Shown here piece by piece: positions 15,817 to 24,428 of a stretch of 48,537 bases of DNA. Made by a program: the position numbers and the translations under genes. The notes under the pieces were generated by a model. The model was not told the DNA's origin. It was given only the letters and a program-made list of their open reading frames with translations, and searched no databases. The number at the start of each line of letters is the position of its first letter. Position 1 is the first letter of the stretch. The DNA comes from Bradyrhizobium sp. sGM-13 (GTDB taxonomy: Bacteria; Pseudomonadota; Alphaproteobacteria; Rhizobiales; Xanthobacteraceae): contig NZ_JAGWDK010000037.1 of the NCBI RefSeq assembly GCF_018398875.1, positions 1-48,537 of the forward strand, given 5' to 3'.

Positions 15817-16683
15817 TTGACGTCTGCTTTCATCTATGGACAAAACGGCCATGCCCGCCTATCCGGTCAGTGGTTGCGTGTTTTTGCCGTGCTATCGCTT
15901 CTCCTCCCCTTGATTGGCTGTAAGGCCGATCTCTACACCAAAGTGCAGGAGCGCGAGGCCAATGAGATGCTTGCTCTCCTGCTTAGCAAGGGAGTCGATG
16001 CGGTCCGTGTTACTGCCAAGGACGGGACCAGCACGATCCAGGTCGAAGAGAAGCAGCTAGCCTTTTCGATTGAGCTGCTAAATCTCGAAGGGTTGCCGCG
16101 CCACCCTTTCAAGAACCTCGGCGAGGTGTTCAAAGGATCGGGCCTGGTTGCCTCGCCGATCGAGGAGCGCGCCCGCTACGTTTATGCCCTGAGCGAAGAA
16201 TTGTCGCGCACGATTAGCGATATCGACGGCGTCATATCCGCGCGTGTCCACGTTGTTTTGCCAAAAAATGATCTATTGCGCCAGGACACGATGCCGTCCT
16301 CAGCGTCGGTGTTCATTCGACATAACTCCAATGCAAAGCTCTCGCTCCTGCAACCGCAGATCAAGATGCTGGTCACCAACAGCATCGAGGGCCTATCCTA
16401 TGACAAGGTGGTGGTGGTCTTTGTGCCGGTTGAGCGGGCTCCGCTTGAGCAGCCTGCCCCGCGAGCTGCGTCCGCTCAGTCGACCAAATCCATTTCAGAC
16501 CCGCTACTTGCGGCCGGTATCGGAGGGGGCGGCGCTGCGATTGGCCTTCTGTGCTACATATTCCTGGGCTCTCGTATGCATCAGCGCGCCCAGCAGTCGC
16601 GCGCGCGATCCAGACTTGGCAACCGTTCGAACACGCCCGCTATCCCGCCTCCCGGTAAAAAGATCACCTCCGACAAGGCATAG
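15817..16683 (+). CDS. rhcJ: RhcJ, T3SS inner-membrane ring lipoprotein (SctJ/YscJ)
   Basis: 288 residues from TTG 15817. A TTG at 15874 would also keep the signal peptide. The leader ends in lipobox LIGC, followed by the YscJ start KADLYTKVQEREANEMLALL. The two ring domains are present: VDAVRVTAKDG, then RHPFKNLGEVFKGSGLVASP, and YALSEELSRTISDIDGVISA followed by ARVHVVLPKND. A C-terminal membrane span (LLAAGIGGGGAAIGLLCYIF) and a basic cytoplasmic tail complete it. Second gene of the nopB operon, next to nolU. Confidence 0.96.
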   Translation: MTSAFIYGQNGHARLSGQWLRVFAVLSLLLPLIGCKADLYTKVQEREANEMLALLLSKGVDAVRVTAKDGTSTIQVEEKQLAFSIELLNLEGLPRHPFKNLGEVFKGSGLVASPIEERARYVYALSEELSRTISDIDGVISARVHVVLPKNDLLRQDTMPSSASVFIRHNSNAKLSLLQPQIKMLVTNSIEGLSYDKVVVVFVPVERAPLEQPAPRAASAQSTKSISDPLLAAGIGGGGAAIGLLCYIFLGSRMHQRAQQSRARSRLGNRSNTPAIPPPGKKITSDKA

Positions 16684-16693
16684 GAGTGCGCAG

Positions 16694-17332
16694 ATGCCCA
16701 TACCGCTGCCATGCTCCGGTTCTCATACGATGTCCGAATCGACCTCTGAGGGGCTGCGCGAGCTTGCTGCCTCCACCCATCTGACCCGATTTGCTGCCCG
16801 TCTTGACGGGCGGCTGTCGGCTTCGACTTTGGTCCGGCTACAGAAGAGCTCAAGGCTGCAGGTAAGACTTGCTGAAATGCTGCTTGGTAATGAAATGGAC
16901 TCCAACGGCCGTAACTGGGGAACTGATCTTCTGCTCGGCCATGATCCGAATAGGGCTGCTTTGCTTGCCGGCAGTATCTGGCATGCTGGCTCGCTCCTAA
17001 AGCTCGTCTCAAAGCAGCATCTCGCGATTCTGCTCGGGCGTATCGGGGCAGAAGCGCACGCTTTCGGTATCCGGAACTTGGCCAGCGCGGTCGCAATCAC
17101 CGCTACCGCTGATCCGGAGCAACTTTCGCAACAGATTGAACACGATGGCCATGCCTGCCTAGGTGCTTGGCTCGACGAAGCCTCGGCACTTGATCGCACG
17201 CGCGTGCTGTTACGCTTGCCCATGGGCACTGCTGCCGAGAATCCAGCGGCCGAACACCGCAATGCCGCGGGCCCAGTGCTTTCCTTGGTGATAGCCCATT
17301 TGTCGAGGGAGACGCCACGGCATGACAGCTGA
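16694..17332 (+). CDS. nolU: NolU, T3SS sorting-platform protein (SctK position)
   Basis: Start set at ATG 16694 (212 residues), 10 bp after rhcJ, because the longer frame upstream runs inside rhcJ. The stop overlaps nolV by 11 bp. Sequence blocks include RLQKSSRLQVRLAEMLLG, IWHAGSLLKLVSKQHLAILL and GRIGAEAHAFGIRNL. It is soluble and mostly helical, without signal peptide. NolU is the conserved product between RhcJ and NolV in rhizobial clusters. That is the place of SctK, the adaptor linking the cytoplasmic pods to the SctD ring. SctK assignment rests mostly on synteny. Confidence 0.9.
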   Translation: MPIPLPCSGSHTMSESTSEGLRELAASTHLTRFAARLDGRLSASTLVRLQKSSRLQVRLAEMLLGNEMDSNGRNWGTDLLLGHDPNRAALLAGSIWHAGSLLKLVSKQHLAILLGRIGAEAHAFGIRNLASAVAITATADPEQLSQQIEHDGHACLGAWLDEASALDRTRVLLRLPMGTAAENPAAEHRNAAGPVLSLVIAHLSRETPRHDS

Positions 17333-17945
17333 TGACCCAGCGCCGCCGGTGGCCCCCGAGATACGGCCGCTCGGGCCTCTCATATCGGCGGCCGAGATCG
17401 GGATCTGGTGCGATGCCGTAGAGGCGCGCGCGGCTGCCGAGCGGCATCTGCAACGCGTTCGCGGCTGGGGACGGACAGCTTATAAGCGGGAGCGGGCGCG
17501 CGGCTGTGCGGATGGCTTCAAGAGCGGCGCCGAGGAAATGTCTCGGCTGATTGCACAGGCTGCTTCCGCACTTGCGCAGCGAAAAGCCATTCTGGAGCAG
17601 GAGTTGCCGCAGCTCGTCATGGAGATCGTGAGCGATCTTCTGGGCGCGTTTGATCCAGGCGAGATGTTGGTGAGGACCGTTCGTAACGCGATCGAGCAAA
17701 AATATGGTAGCGCGGAAATTTGCCTTCATGTCTCTCCTCTGAAAGCCGATGCGCTAGCGCGCGAGTTCGCTACGTGCGATGGACAGGAGGGCCGGCCGAA
17801 AGTGCGGGTTGCTCCGGATCCGGCTCTAACGACAGAGCAGTGCGTGTTGTGGAGCGAATTTGGCAATGTAGACATTGGAGTTGCCGCGCAGCTGCGGGCT
17901 CTACGTCTTGGCCTGGGTTTGCCATCAAAGGAAGACGGGCCATGA
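17322..17945 (+). CDS. nolV: NolV/RhcL, ATPase stator (SctL family)
   Basis: 207 residues. The N-terminal third is charged and helical (AVEARAAAERHLQRVRGWG, then AYKRERARGCADGFKSGAEE), as in the stalk of SctL/FliH. The C-terminal domain (about 95-205) has LPQLVMEIVSDLLGAFDPGE and LVRTVRNAIEQKYGSAEI, and ends with the E-x-G-x-V-D-I-G motif (EFGNVDIGVAAQLRAL) that binds the ATPase. The stop (TGA) overlaps the ATG of rhcN, so the two are translationally coupled. SctL dimers hold the ATPase to the C-ring. Confidence 0.94.
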   Translation: MTADDPAPPVAPEIRPLGPLISAAEIGIWCDAVEARAAAERHLQRVRGWGRTAYKRERARGCADGFKSGAEEMSRLIAQAASALAQRKAILEQELPQLVMEIVSDLLGAFDPGEMLVRTVRNAIEQKYGSAEICLHVSPLKADALAREFATCDGQEGRPKVRVAPDPALTTEQCVLWSEFGNVDIGVAAQLRALRLGLGLPSKEDGP

Positions 17946-19291
17946 CCACATCAGCCACCGATGCGGCGGGAGAGAGGAATCTGCACGCCGCGCTGTCGTC
18001 TCTGAAATCTACAGCAAAGCATATCGACACGCGTGCTGTACGAGGGCGGATCACACGGGCGGTCGGCACCTTGCTCCATGCCGTCTTGCCAGAGGCGCGT
18101 ATAGGGGAGCTTTGCCTGTTGCAGGATCCCCGCACCGGATGGTCGCTCGAGGCCGAGGTGATCGGCCTATCGCAAGATGGGGTATTGCTCACTCCCATTG
18201 GTGACATGGCGGGCTTATCCAGCCGAGCAGAAGTGGTCGCGACCGGACGAATGCATGAAGTTCCGGTCGGCCCCGATTTGCTTGGCCGGGTGATCGACAG
18301 CTTCGGCCGTCCGATCGACGGAAAGGGTCCAATCAACGCCGCTCAAACTCGCCCGCTGCGCGGCAAGGCCCCCAACCCCATGACAAGGCGCGGTATCGAG
18401 CGAACATTGCCACTCGGCGTCCGTGTCTTGGATGGGCTTCTAACATGTGGCGAGGGGCAGCGGATCGGCATCTACGGAGACCCAGGGTGCGGTAAGTCGA
18501 CGCTCCTGTCGCAGATCGTAAAAGGCGCGGCTGCCGACGCCACCATAGTCGCGTTGATCGGTGAGCGCGGTCGTGAAGTGCGGGAATTCATCGAGCAGCA
18601 CCTTGGTGAGGCAGCGCTTCGCCGCACCGTCGTTGTCGTTGAGACCTCCGATCGCTCGGCAATGGAACGAGCGCAATGCGCTCACATGGCGACGGCAGTC
18701 GCCGAATATTTTCGTGATGAAGGACTTCGCGTCGTCCTGATGATGGACTCATTGACGCGCTTTAGCCGCGCCATGCGCGAAATTGGCCTTGCGGCAGGAG
18801 AGCCGCCGACGCGGCGCGGCTTTCCGCCATCGGTTTTTGCGATGCTTCCTGGCCTGTTGGAGCGTGCCGGCATGGCCGAGCGCGGCTCGATCACGGCCTT
18901 CTATACTGTGCTTGTCGAAGGCGACGGCTCGGGTGATCCAATCGCCGAAGAATCACGAGGCATTCTTGATGGCCACGTTGTTCTCTCACGCCTTTTGGCT
19001 GCGCGCGAGCATTTTCCAGCTATTGACGTATTGTCAAGCCGCAGCCGCGTGATGAATGCGGTCGTCTCTGTGTCGCATCGAAAGGCGGCTTCCTTCTTCC
19101 GTGATCTGCTCTCCCGCTACGGCGAGGCCGAGTTCTTGGTGAAGGTTGGCGAATATAAACAAGGCAGTGATCCTCTGACAGACCGGGCAATCAATTCGAT
19201 CGAGGAGTTGCGGAAATTCCTGCGTCAGGGCGGAGACGAGGCGTCAAGCTTTGAGGAGACGGTCACATGGATGTCACGTCTGACCGCGTGA
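17942..19291 (+). CDS. rhcN: RhcN, T3SS ATPase (SctN)
   Basis: 449 residues from ATG 17942, which overlaps the nolV stop (ATGA). A longer open frame upstream would run through nolV and is not used. It shows the F1-like ATPase plan: N-terminal barrel (residues 30-100), Walker A GDPGCGKST (179-187), a GERGREVREF motif, Walker B in VVLMMDSLTRFSRAMREIGL, and the conserved LPGLLERAG and GSITAFYTVLVEGDG blocks. It unfolds substrates and releases chaperones at the base of the export apparatus. It overlaps sctO by 25 bp. No key residue is missing. Confidence 0.98.
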   Translation: MTTSATDAAGERNLHAALSSLKSTAKHIDTRAVRGRITRAVGTLLHAVLPEARIGELCLLQDPRTGWSLEAEVIGLSQDGVLLTPIGDMAGLSSRAEVVATGRMHEVPVGPDLLGRVIDSFGRPIDGKGPINAAQTRPLRGKAPNPMTRRGIERTLPLGVRVLDGLLTCGEGQRIGIYGDPGCGKSTLLSQIVKGAAADATIVALIGERGREVREFIEQHLGEAALRRTVVVVETSDRSAMERAQCAHMATAVAEYFRDEGLRVVLMMDSLTRFSRAMREIGLAAGEPPTRRGFPPSVFAMLPGLLERAGMAERGSITAFYTVLVEGDGSGDPIAEESRGILDGHVVLSRLLAAREHFPAIDVLSSRSRVMNAVVSVSHRKAASFFRDLLSRYGEAEFLVKVGEYKQGSDPLTDRAINSIEELRKFLRQGGDEASSFEETVTWMSRLTA

Positions 19292-19797
19292 ATCGCGTCC
19301 ATGCCTCGAAATTGCGGCTAGTGAAGGACATGAGACAGCGGAGCGCCCTTCGTGAGGTGTACAACATGGAGGCCAAGCGCCGCACCGCGCTTCAAGCGGT
19401 GGAACAAGCTGTCCGGGATCTTGCAACGGCCGAGAAAAACCAAGCGGCGCTAGAAGCGGAGCTTTACCGAGAACTGGCATCTTTTGATTCGCTATCTGTC
19501 GAAGAGCTCGATCGTCGCTGTCACATCGTCATTGGACGGCTCAAAACTGAGATCGCAGGAGCACGCCGAACGCTTGAGGAAGCGCGCGCCGCTCAAGAGC
19601 GTGCCGAGACGGCGGTCTTCGATGCGCGGACCACTTTGACCAAGTGCTCGGCGGCGAGTCACAAATGGCAGAAAATTGAAGGCGACGTTCAGCGCGCGAG
19701 TGATGCCCATTCAGAGGCGGAAGCCGAGATGGAGGCCGATGATGAGGTTTTGCTTCGGTATCGCAGTGGTTCGCGTACTCACACGGCTAGCTACTGA
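19267..19797 (+). CDS. SctO-type central stalk protein (Y4yJ/RhcZ)
   Basis: 176 residues, with GAGGAG before the ATG inside the end of rhcN. It is almost entirely coiled coil: EAKRRTALQAVEQAVRDLA, EKNQAALEAELYRELASFD, and KTEIAGARRTLEEARAAQER. The position after sctN and the helical-hairpin character match SctO/YscO (FliJ type), which contacts the ATPase centre and SctV. In NGR234 this gene is y4yJ. The next gene follows after only 5 bp and is sctQ, so the usual sctP is not present here. Confidence 0.88.
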   Translation: MDVTSDRVNRVHASKLRLVKDMRQRSALREVYNMEAKRRTALQAVEQAVRDLATAEKNQAALEAELYRELASFDSLSVEELDRRCHIVIGRLKTEIAGARRTLEEARAAQERAETAVFDARTTLTKCSAASHKWQKIEGDVQRASDAHSEAEAEMEADDEVLLRYRSGSRTHTASY

Positions 19798-19802
19798 ATC
19801 TG

Positions 19803-20912
19803 ATGGCTTCTTCTATGCTAGGGAAGGCGCCTTGTCTTGTAGACGCGCCTGTGACCATGGCTACGGGTGAACAATCGGGATTTAAACCGGCGCTAACCCT
19901 GTCCCCTGCGGTCGTCTCTTGGCTCAACGAGATCGCGGCTGCCCGCAAGCCTCTGCAAAGCCGTCTCCGCGATAAGCCGCTATCCGTACGGATGGAACGG
20001 CTGGTCTGGGAGCCGGAGCCGTGTGCCGTATCGATGCTCGACTGCGTTTGGGCCATCGGACATGAAACAATCATCTTATCGTTGGCCCGTCCGGTTGTAG
20101 AAGGGCTGATCGCGACGGTGCAAAGTGAGCTTGGCCTACCTGCCGAGCCCACTCGTTCGCTCCTCGTCGAATTTGCACTCGATCCGTTGCTCGATCAACT
20201 AGAGGGTCTGACACAACAGAAGTTGCAGCTGATCTGTTTGAGCGAAGCAACGGCTCGGGGTCCTTATCTGGAGCTCGAAATCACCTACCGCCCATTCAAG
20301 GGAAAAGCGCGCCTGCTCCTGTTCTCACCTCTCGATGGGTCAGTTCCACCCGCGTTTCGGGCGTTAGGCGGACTGCTCAGGCAGCTGCCGCGAGAGGCAC
20401 GCCAGCTTCCCCCAGAATTGCCTGTCATCGTTAAGGGAGAGATCGGTTCGCTCCGTGCGACGGTTGCGCTGCTAGGGAAAGCAAATGCAGGAGACGCTCT
20501 ATTGCCGGACGTAATACCCTTGGCCCGTGGCCAAGCCATCCTCAACGCGGGAACCTTATGGGCTCCGGCACATGTTGCAGAGGATCGCTTGATCGTGCGA
20601 GGGGCATTCCGCCTCCAACCACATCCCCTGGAGTGTGCACATATGATGACTCAATCCGAAAAACCCCGGCCGCCCTCTGAAAGTGATCTCGACAACATCG
20701 AGATTACTCTTGTTTTCGAATGCGGCCGCTGGACTGTCGCACTCGGAGCCTTGAGGGATATCAGCGAGGGACATGTGTTCGAACTTGGCCGGCCGCTCGA
20801 CGGACCGGTTGATATCCTTGCTAACGGCCGCCGCATAGGCCGCGGGGACATCGTAAGCATCGGCGGGGAGCTTGGCGTCAGGTTGCGGGGCAGGTTGGCC
20901 GTCAATGACTGA
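19803..20912 (+). CDS. rhcQ: RhcQ, T3SS cytoplasmic ring protein (SctQ)
   Basis: 369 residues from ATG 19803, with a second possible ATG at 19857. The N-terminal region is poorly conserved. The C-terminal SpoA domain (about 298-366) is clear: LDNIEITLVFECGRWTVAL, ISEGHVFELGRPLDGPVDIL and GRIG-like IGRGDIVSIGGELGVRL. A first SpoA-like segment is at about 210-290 (RATVALLGKANAGDALLPDV). SctQ forms the sorting-platform pods. The stop overlaps the start of rhcR. An internal start producing the short C-terminal SctQ fragment, known in several systems, is possible but I cannot pick it from sequence. Confidence 0.93.
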   Translation: MASSMLGKAPCLVDAPVTMATGEQSGFKPALTLSPAVVSWLNEIAAARKPLQSRLRDKPLSVRMERLVWEPEPCAVSMLDCVWAIGHETIILSLARPVVEGLIATVQSELGLPAEPTRSLLVEFALDPLLDQLEGLTQQKLQLICLSEATARGPYLELEITYRPFKGKARLLLFSPLDGSVPPAFRALGGLLRQLPREARQLPPELPVIVKGEIGSLRATVALLGKANAGDALLPDVIPLARGQAILNAGTLWAPAHVAEDRLIVRGAFRLQPHPLECAHMMTQSEKPRPPSESDLDNIEITLVFECGRWTVALGALRDISEGHVFELGRPLDGPVDILANGRRIGRGDIVSIGGELGVRLRGRLAVND

Positions 20913-21570
20913 CATTCAACCGGGAATTCTTGGACTCCTTGCGCTCACGGCCGGCCTTGGCCTGCTGGCGTTCCTAGTCGTAACAAGCACAGCGTTCATA
21001 AAGGTGTCCGTCGTGCTCTTCCTCGTTCGCAACGCGCTCGGGACTCAATCTATCCCACCGAACCTCGTTCTATATGGCGCGGCGCTGATCCTGACAGTTT
21101 TCATTAGCGCGCCAGTGATTGAACAGACCTATAATCGCCTTTCTGCGCCACAACTCCGCTACCAAACGGTCGATGATTGGCTGAGCGCCGCAAAGGAGGC
21201 GCAGGAGCCGCTGCGCGGGCATCTGAAGAAGTTCACCGCTGACGAGCAGCGCCGCTTCTTCTTGGCTTCAACCGAACAGGTCTGGCCCGAGGACATGCGC
21301 GGCAACGTGAGCGCCGATGACCTGGTCATTCTGGTGCCATCTTTCCTAATTTCAGAACTCAAGCGTGGCTTCGAAATTGGTTTTCTTCTCTATCTGCCCT
21401 TTATCACCATCGATCTGATTGTAACGACCATCTTGATGGCCATGGGTATGTCGATGGTTTCGCCAACGGTGATATCCGTGCCGTTTAAGCTGTTTCTATT
21501 CGTCTCAATCGACGGCTGGTCGCGGCTCATGCACGGGCTGGTGCTCAGCTACACAACACCGGGAGGCTGA
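20905..21570 (+). CDS. rhcR: RhcR, T3SS export apparatus protein (SctR)
   Basis: 221 residues from ATG 20905, overlapping the rhcQ stop by 8 bp. An in-frame ATG upstream lies inside rhcQ. It has the SctR/FliP plan: two N-terminal spans (LLALTAGLGLLAFLVVTSTA, then FIKVSVVLFLVRNALGTQSI), a periplasmic loop with WLSAAKEAQEPLRGHLKKFT, and C-terminal spans with FEIGFLLYLPFITIDLIV and MAMGMSMVSPTVISVPFKL. Five SctR subunits with SctS and SctT form the export pore. The signature P-F-x-x-I-D-x-V region is kept. Confidence 0.97.
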   Translation: MTDIQPGILGLLALTAGLGLLAFLVVTSTAFIKVSVVLFLVRNALGTQSIPPNLVLYGAALILTVFISAPVIEQTYNRLSAPQLRYQTVDDWLSAAKEAQEPLRGHLKKFTADEQRRFFLASTEQVWPEDMRGNVSADDLVILVPSFLISELKRGFEIGFLLYLPFITIDLIVTTILMAMGMSMVSPTVISVPFKLFLFVSIDGWSRLMHGLVLSYTTPGG

Positions 21571-21572
21571 GC

Positions 21573-21857
21573 ATGGATGAGGCGAGTATTCTCACTCATA
21601 TGAGCCGGTCACTTGTGATCTTCATGATCTGGGTTCTGCCACCGCTTATCGCGGCGGTCGTTGTCGGCTTGGTCGTCGGCATCATCCAGGCGGCAACGCA
21701 GCTTCAGGATCAAACTTTGCCACTGACTGTGAAGCTTCTTGTCGTTGTCGCGGTGATCGCTTTGTTCTCTCCAGTGCTCAGCGCCGCGCTGATCAAGGAA
21801 GCAGAGCAGGTATTTACCGACTTTCCCGCACTCACAGCAAGTATTAGCCGACGTTAG
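21573..21857 (+). CDS. rhcS: RhcS, T3SS export apparatus protein (SctS)
   Basis: 94 residues and two membrane spans (VIFMIWVLPPLIAAVVVGLV and LVVVAVIALFSPVLSAAL) with the conserved loop GIIQAATQLQDQTLPLTVKL between them. The start follows rhcR after 2 bp. The stop is immediately followed by the rhcT ATG. Four copies join SctR and SctT in the export pore. Confidence 0.96.
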   Translation: MDEASILTHMSRSLVIFMIWVLPPLIAAVVVGLVVGIIQAATQLQDQTLPLTVKLLVVVAVIALFSPVLSAALIKEAEQVFTDFPALTASISRR

Positions 21858-22679
21858 ATGAACGTCCCCTCATTCACCGAGACGCAAACTCTGATCCAGG
21901 AGGCGATCGAACTCGTGCTCGCAGCCGGGCTCGCGGCAGCCCGCGCCCTTGGCATTATGTTGGTCCTTCCCGTGTTTACGCTGCCGCGCATTAGGGGGCT
22001 GATCCGCGGCTGCGTGACCTTTGCGATGGGACTGCCATGCCTGTTGCAGATCAGGCACGGCTTGCAGTCGCTGGATGAGGGCTCACGACTGATCAGTCTC
22101 ACGCTGCTCGGTTTGAAGGAGGTGTTCGTCGGCCTGCTCATCGGCTTTTTGCTCAGTATTCCGTTATGGAGCATCCAGGCAGTGGGTGAGATCATCGATA
22201 CCCAAAGGGGGATTACGAACCCTGTTGCTTCCGATGATCCAGCCACGCGTGGCCAGGCTTCGGCGACGGCGGTTTTACTCGGTACCACTGCGATTTCGAT
22301 TTTCGTTCTAGCCGGGGGATTGGAGAATATGATTAGGGGCCTTTATGGCAGCTATTTGATCTGGCCCGTGTATCGGCTGATGCCTAGCTTGACCGTGCAA
22401 GGCGCGATGGCATTTCTGGGGCTTCTCGGTCACATCATGTATACGGCGCTACTGGTCTCTGGCCCCGTGTTGGCATTCCTGCTGCTACTCGATGTATCGG
22501 TCATGATACTCGGGCGGTTTGCGCCGCAACTCAAACTGAACGATGTCTCTCCCACCATGAAGAATCTGGCGTATGGGATAATCATGGTAAGTTACGCCAC
22601 CTTCCTCGTCGAATATATGGGATCGGAGATCAGTCAGTCCAACACCGTGCTCGAGTTGTTCAAGAACCTCCTTAAATGA
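21858..22679 (+). CDS. rhcT: RhcT, T3SS export apparatus protein (SctT)
   Basis: 273 residues with several membrane spans. Typical SctT blocks include LPVFTLPRIRGLIRG, FVGLLIGFLLSIPLWSIQAV and EIIDTQRGITNPVASDDPAT (the R-G-x-x-x-P loop). GPVLAFLLLLDVSVMILGRF and FAPQLKLNDVSPTMKNLAYG lie near the C terminus. Single copy closing the SctR5-S4-T1 pore. Its TGA overlaps the rhcU ATG (ATGA), indicating coupling. Confidence 0.97.
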   Translation: MNVPSFTETQTLIQEAIELVLAAGLAAARALGIMLVLPVFTLPRIRGLIRGCVTFAMGLPCLLQIRHGLQSLDEGSRLISLTLLGLKEVFVGLLIGFLLSIPLWSIQAVGEIIDTQRGITNPVASDDPATRGQASATAVLLGTTAISIFVLAGGLENMIRGLYGSYLIWPVYRLMPSLTVQGAMAFLGLLGHIMYTALLVSGPVLAFLLLLDVSVMILGRFAPQLKLNDVSPTMKNLAYGIIMVSYATFLVEYMGSEISQSNTVLELFKNLLK

Positions 22680-23713
22680 GTGGCTCGAGCGAAGAGAAGA
22701 AGCTCCCCCCCACTCCCAAGAAGCTAAAAGATGCGCGCAAGAAAGGGCAGAGTCCGCGCAGCACCGATTTGGTCAGCGCAGTCAGTGTTTGCGCCGGTTT
22801 CGGCTGCCTCTGGTTAAGAGCGGGCCTCATTGAGACCAAGTGGTATGAAACGGTACGGCTAATCGACAAACTGCAGGGGCAGCCGTTCACAAGCGCGGTC
22901 CAGCAGGCGCTGGGCGGCTTGATCGAACTGTTTCTTGCGGCCGTTGGTCCATTCCTCGGGGCCGGTGTTGCCGCTGGTATTCTAGCGGGAGTCCTGGCCA
23001 ACGGTGGATTAAACGTCTCTTTCGAGTCCTTAAAGCCGAAATTCGAGAAATTGGATCCCATGAAGGGGCTCAAGCGGATTGCGTCTAAGCGGTCGCTCAT
23101 TGAACTCTCGAAGTCGCTTCTTAAGGTGTGCGTTCTCGGCGCAAGCTTGCTATTCACGGTTATCGCAAGTTGGAAGGCGCTGGTATACTTGCCAACCTGC
23201 GGTAGGGGATGTCTCAACTTCGTGTTCACTGAGATCAAATTGCTGACCGAAATTGCTGCCGGTGCTTTTCTGATCGCCGGATTGGCCGATCTTCTTATCC
23301 AGCGCTGGTTGTTTTTACAGGACATGCGCATGACGGAGACCGAGGCCAAACGCGAGTCCAAAGAACAGCAGGGCAATCCGCAGGTCAAACGAGAACACCG
23401 TCGCCTTCGTCAGGAGACGGCGAACGAGCCTCCGCTTGGCGTGCATCGCGCTACATTGATAGTGACAGGACAAGCGATCTTGATTGGGCTTCGCTACATT
23501 CGTGGCGAGACCGGCGTGCCGATCGTGGTTTGCCGTGGTGAGGGCGAACTTGCCTCACGACTGCTTTCTGAGGCGCAGTCGCTGCGCCTCAGCATTGTCC
23601 AGGATCCAGCCTTGGCGCGGCAGCTCATCCGGAATGCCAGGCTGGGCAACGTCGTTCCTGGGAAGTGCTTTGAAGGAGTTGCGAGAGCGCTCTATTCCGC
23701 CGGGCTGGTCTAG
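22676..23713 (+). CDS. rhcU: RhcU, export switch protein (SctU) lacking the NPTH motif
   Basis: 345 residues. It starts with the typical SctU sequence SGSSEEKKLPPTPKKLKDAR and KKGQSPRSTDL. Four membrane spans lie at about 30-50, 80-110, 140-170 and 190-215. The cytoplasmic part has the conserved linker TETEAKRESKEQQGNPQVKR and then YIRGETGVPIVVCRGEGE. In SctU and FlhB, autocleavage occurs in the tetrapeptide NPTH just before the I-x-I-G-L-x-Y-x-R-G-E strand. At that place this protein has T264-G265-Q266-A267 (LIVTGQAILIGLRYIRGE). The frame is intact and all other blocks are normal, so cleavage, not the gene, appears lost. Last gene of the nopB operon, convergent with y4xK. Confidence 0.95.
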   Translation: MSGSSEEKKLPPTPKKLKDARKKGQSPRSTDLVSAVSVCAGFGCLWLRAGLIETKWYETVRLIDKLQGQPFTSAVQQALGGLIELFLAAVGPFLGAGVAAGILAGVLANGGLNVSFESLKPKFEKLDPMKGLKRIASKRSLIELSKSLLKVCVLGASLLFTVIASWKALVYLPTCGRGCLNFVFTEIKLLTEIAAGAFLIAGLADLLIQRWLFLQDMRMTETEAKRESKEQQGNPQVKREHRRLRQETANEPPLGVHRATLIVTGQAILIGLRYIRGETGVPIVVCRGEGELASRLLSEAQSLRLSIVQDPALARQLIRNARLGNVVPGKCFEGVARALYSAGLV

Positions 23714-23752
23714 ACATTGCTTATGGCAGCAATGATTGCGCCATCCGGCGCG

Positions 23753-24418
23753 CTATCGAGGCGACTGTATATCCCTCGTCGCCGTTGACCCGGCTTCTGG
23801 CGAGGACCTGTTGCCAATTCCATCTTCCAAGTCGCTCTTGTTGCGTCGCCCCATGGACCCATATGTGGCAACAGGAGTGGCGGCACGATCACCTTTTGTT
23901 GCCATAACAGCTCTATTGTCCAGCAGGTCGCTCGGATCGTTGACCATGACGCCCAGATTGTTACGGGTTGAGCAGCCTAGCGTCTGGTCGAACGAATTAT
24001 CGTTAACCGAAGGACCAATGATCGAAAGGGACGGACATACGGGAGGACGTGCTTCATAGACAATGGCCTCGATTCGCACCGCGAAGCCGACAGGCCGGTC
24101 GATGCCAGGGCCGAACAGGCGGACGTTGTAAGGCGCGACGCCCATTGCGCGGGCCTCGCTGGCTACCTGCGCGGCGAGCCGGGGCGAGCCGGTGATATCG
24201 AGATGGAGCGCATCAAACCGACCGCGACTGGCGCCGGCAATGAAATCCCTCAGTCGATACCGCTCGAGGCCACGAAGGCTCTGCAGCACCAAGACACTGT
24301 TCTGCTGCTGCACCATGCTTGGTTGTTCAGCCGGCCCCGTGTTGATCAGAGCAGTGCTTGTGCAGCCGCCTAGGCTCGCCATCAGAACGAACAGATGGGG
24401 CAGGGCTCGTAAAGTCAT
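23753..24418 (-). CDS. y4xK: CpaD-like lipoprotein (Y4xK family), partner of RhcC2
   Basis: Start set at ATG 24418 (221 residues), 10 bp after rhcC2. The leader ends in lipobox LGGC (ASLGGCTSTAL), so an outer-membrane lipoprotein is likely. The C-terminal part carries the CpaD pilus-assembly pattern: CPSLSIIGPS, then F-x-Q-T-L-G-C (TLGCSTRNNLGVMV) and NDPSDLLDNRAV. CpaD is the accessory lipoprotein encoded near the CpaC secretin in Tad pilus clusters. NGR234 y4xK occupies the same position after rhcC2 (y4xJ). The last 20 residues are polar and overlap the convergent end region after rhcU. Confidence 0.83.
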   Translation of the reverse strand: MTLRALPHLFVLMASLGGCTSTALINTGPAEQPSMVQQQNSVLVLQSLRGLERYRLRDFIAGASRGRFDALHLDITGSPRLAAQVASEARAMGVAPYNVRLFGPGIDRPVGFAVRIEAIVYEARPPVCPSLSIIGPSVNDNSFDQTLGCSTRNNLGVMVNDPSDLLDNRAVMATKGDRAATPVATYGSMGRRNKSDLEDGIGNRSSPEAGSTATRDIQSPR

Positions 24419-24428
24419 TCGACGATCC

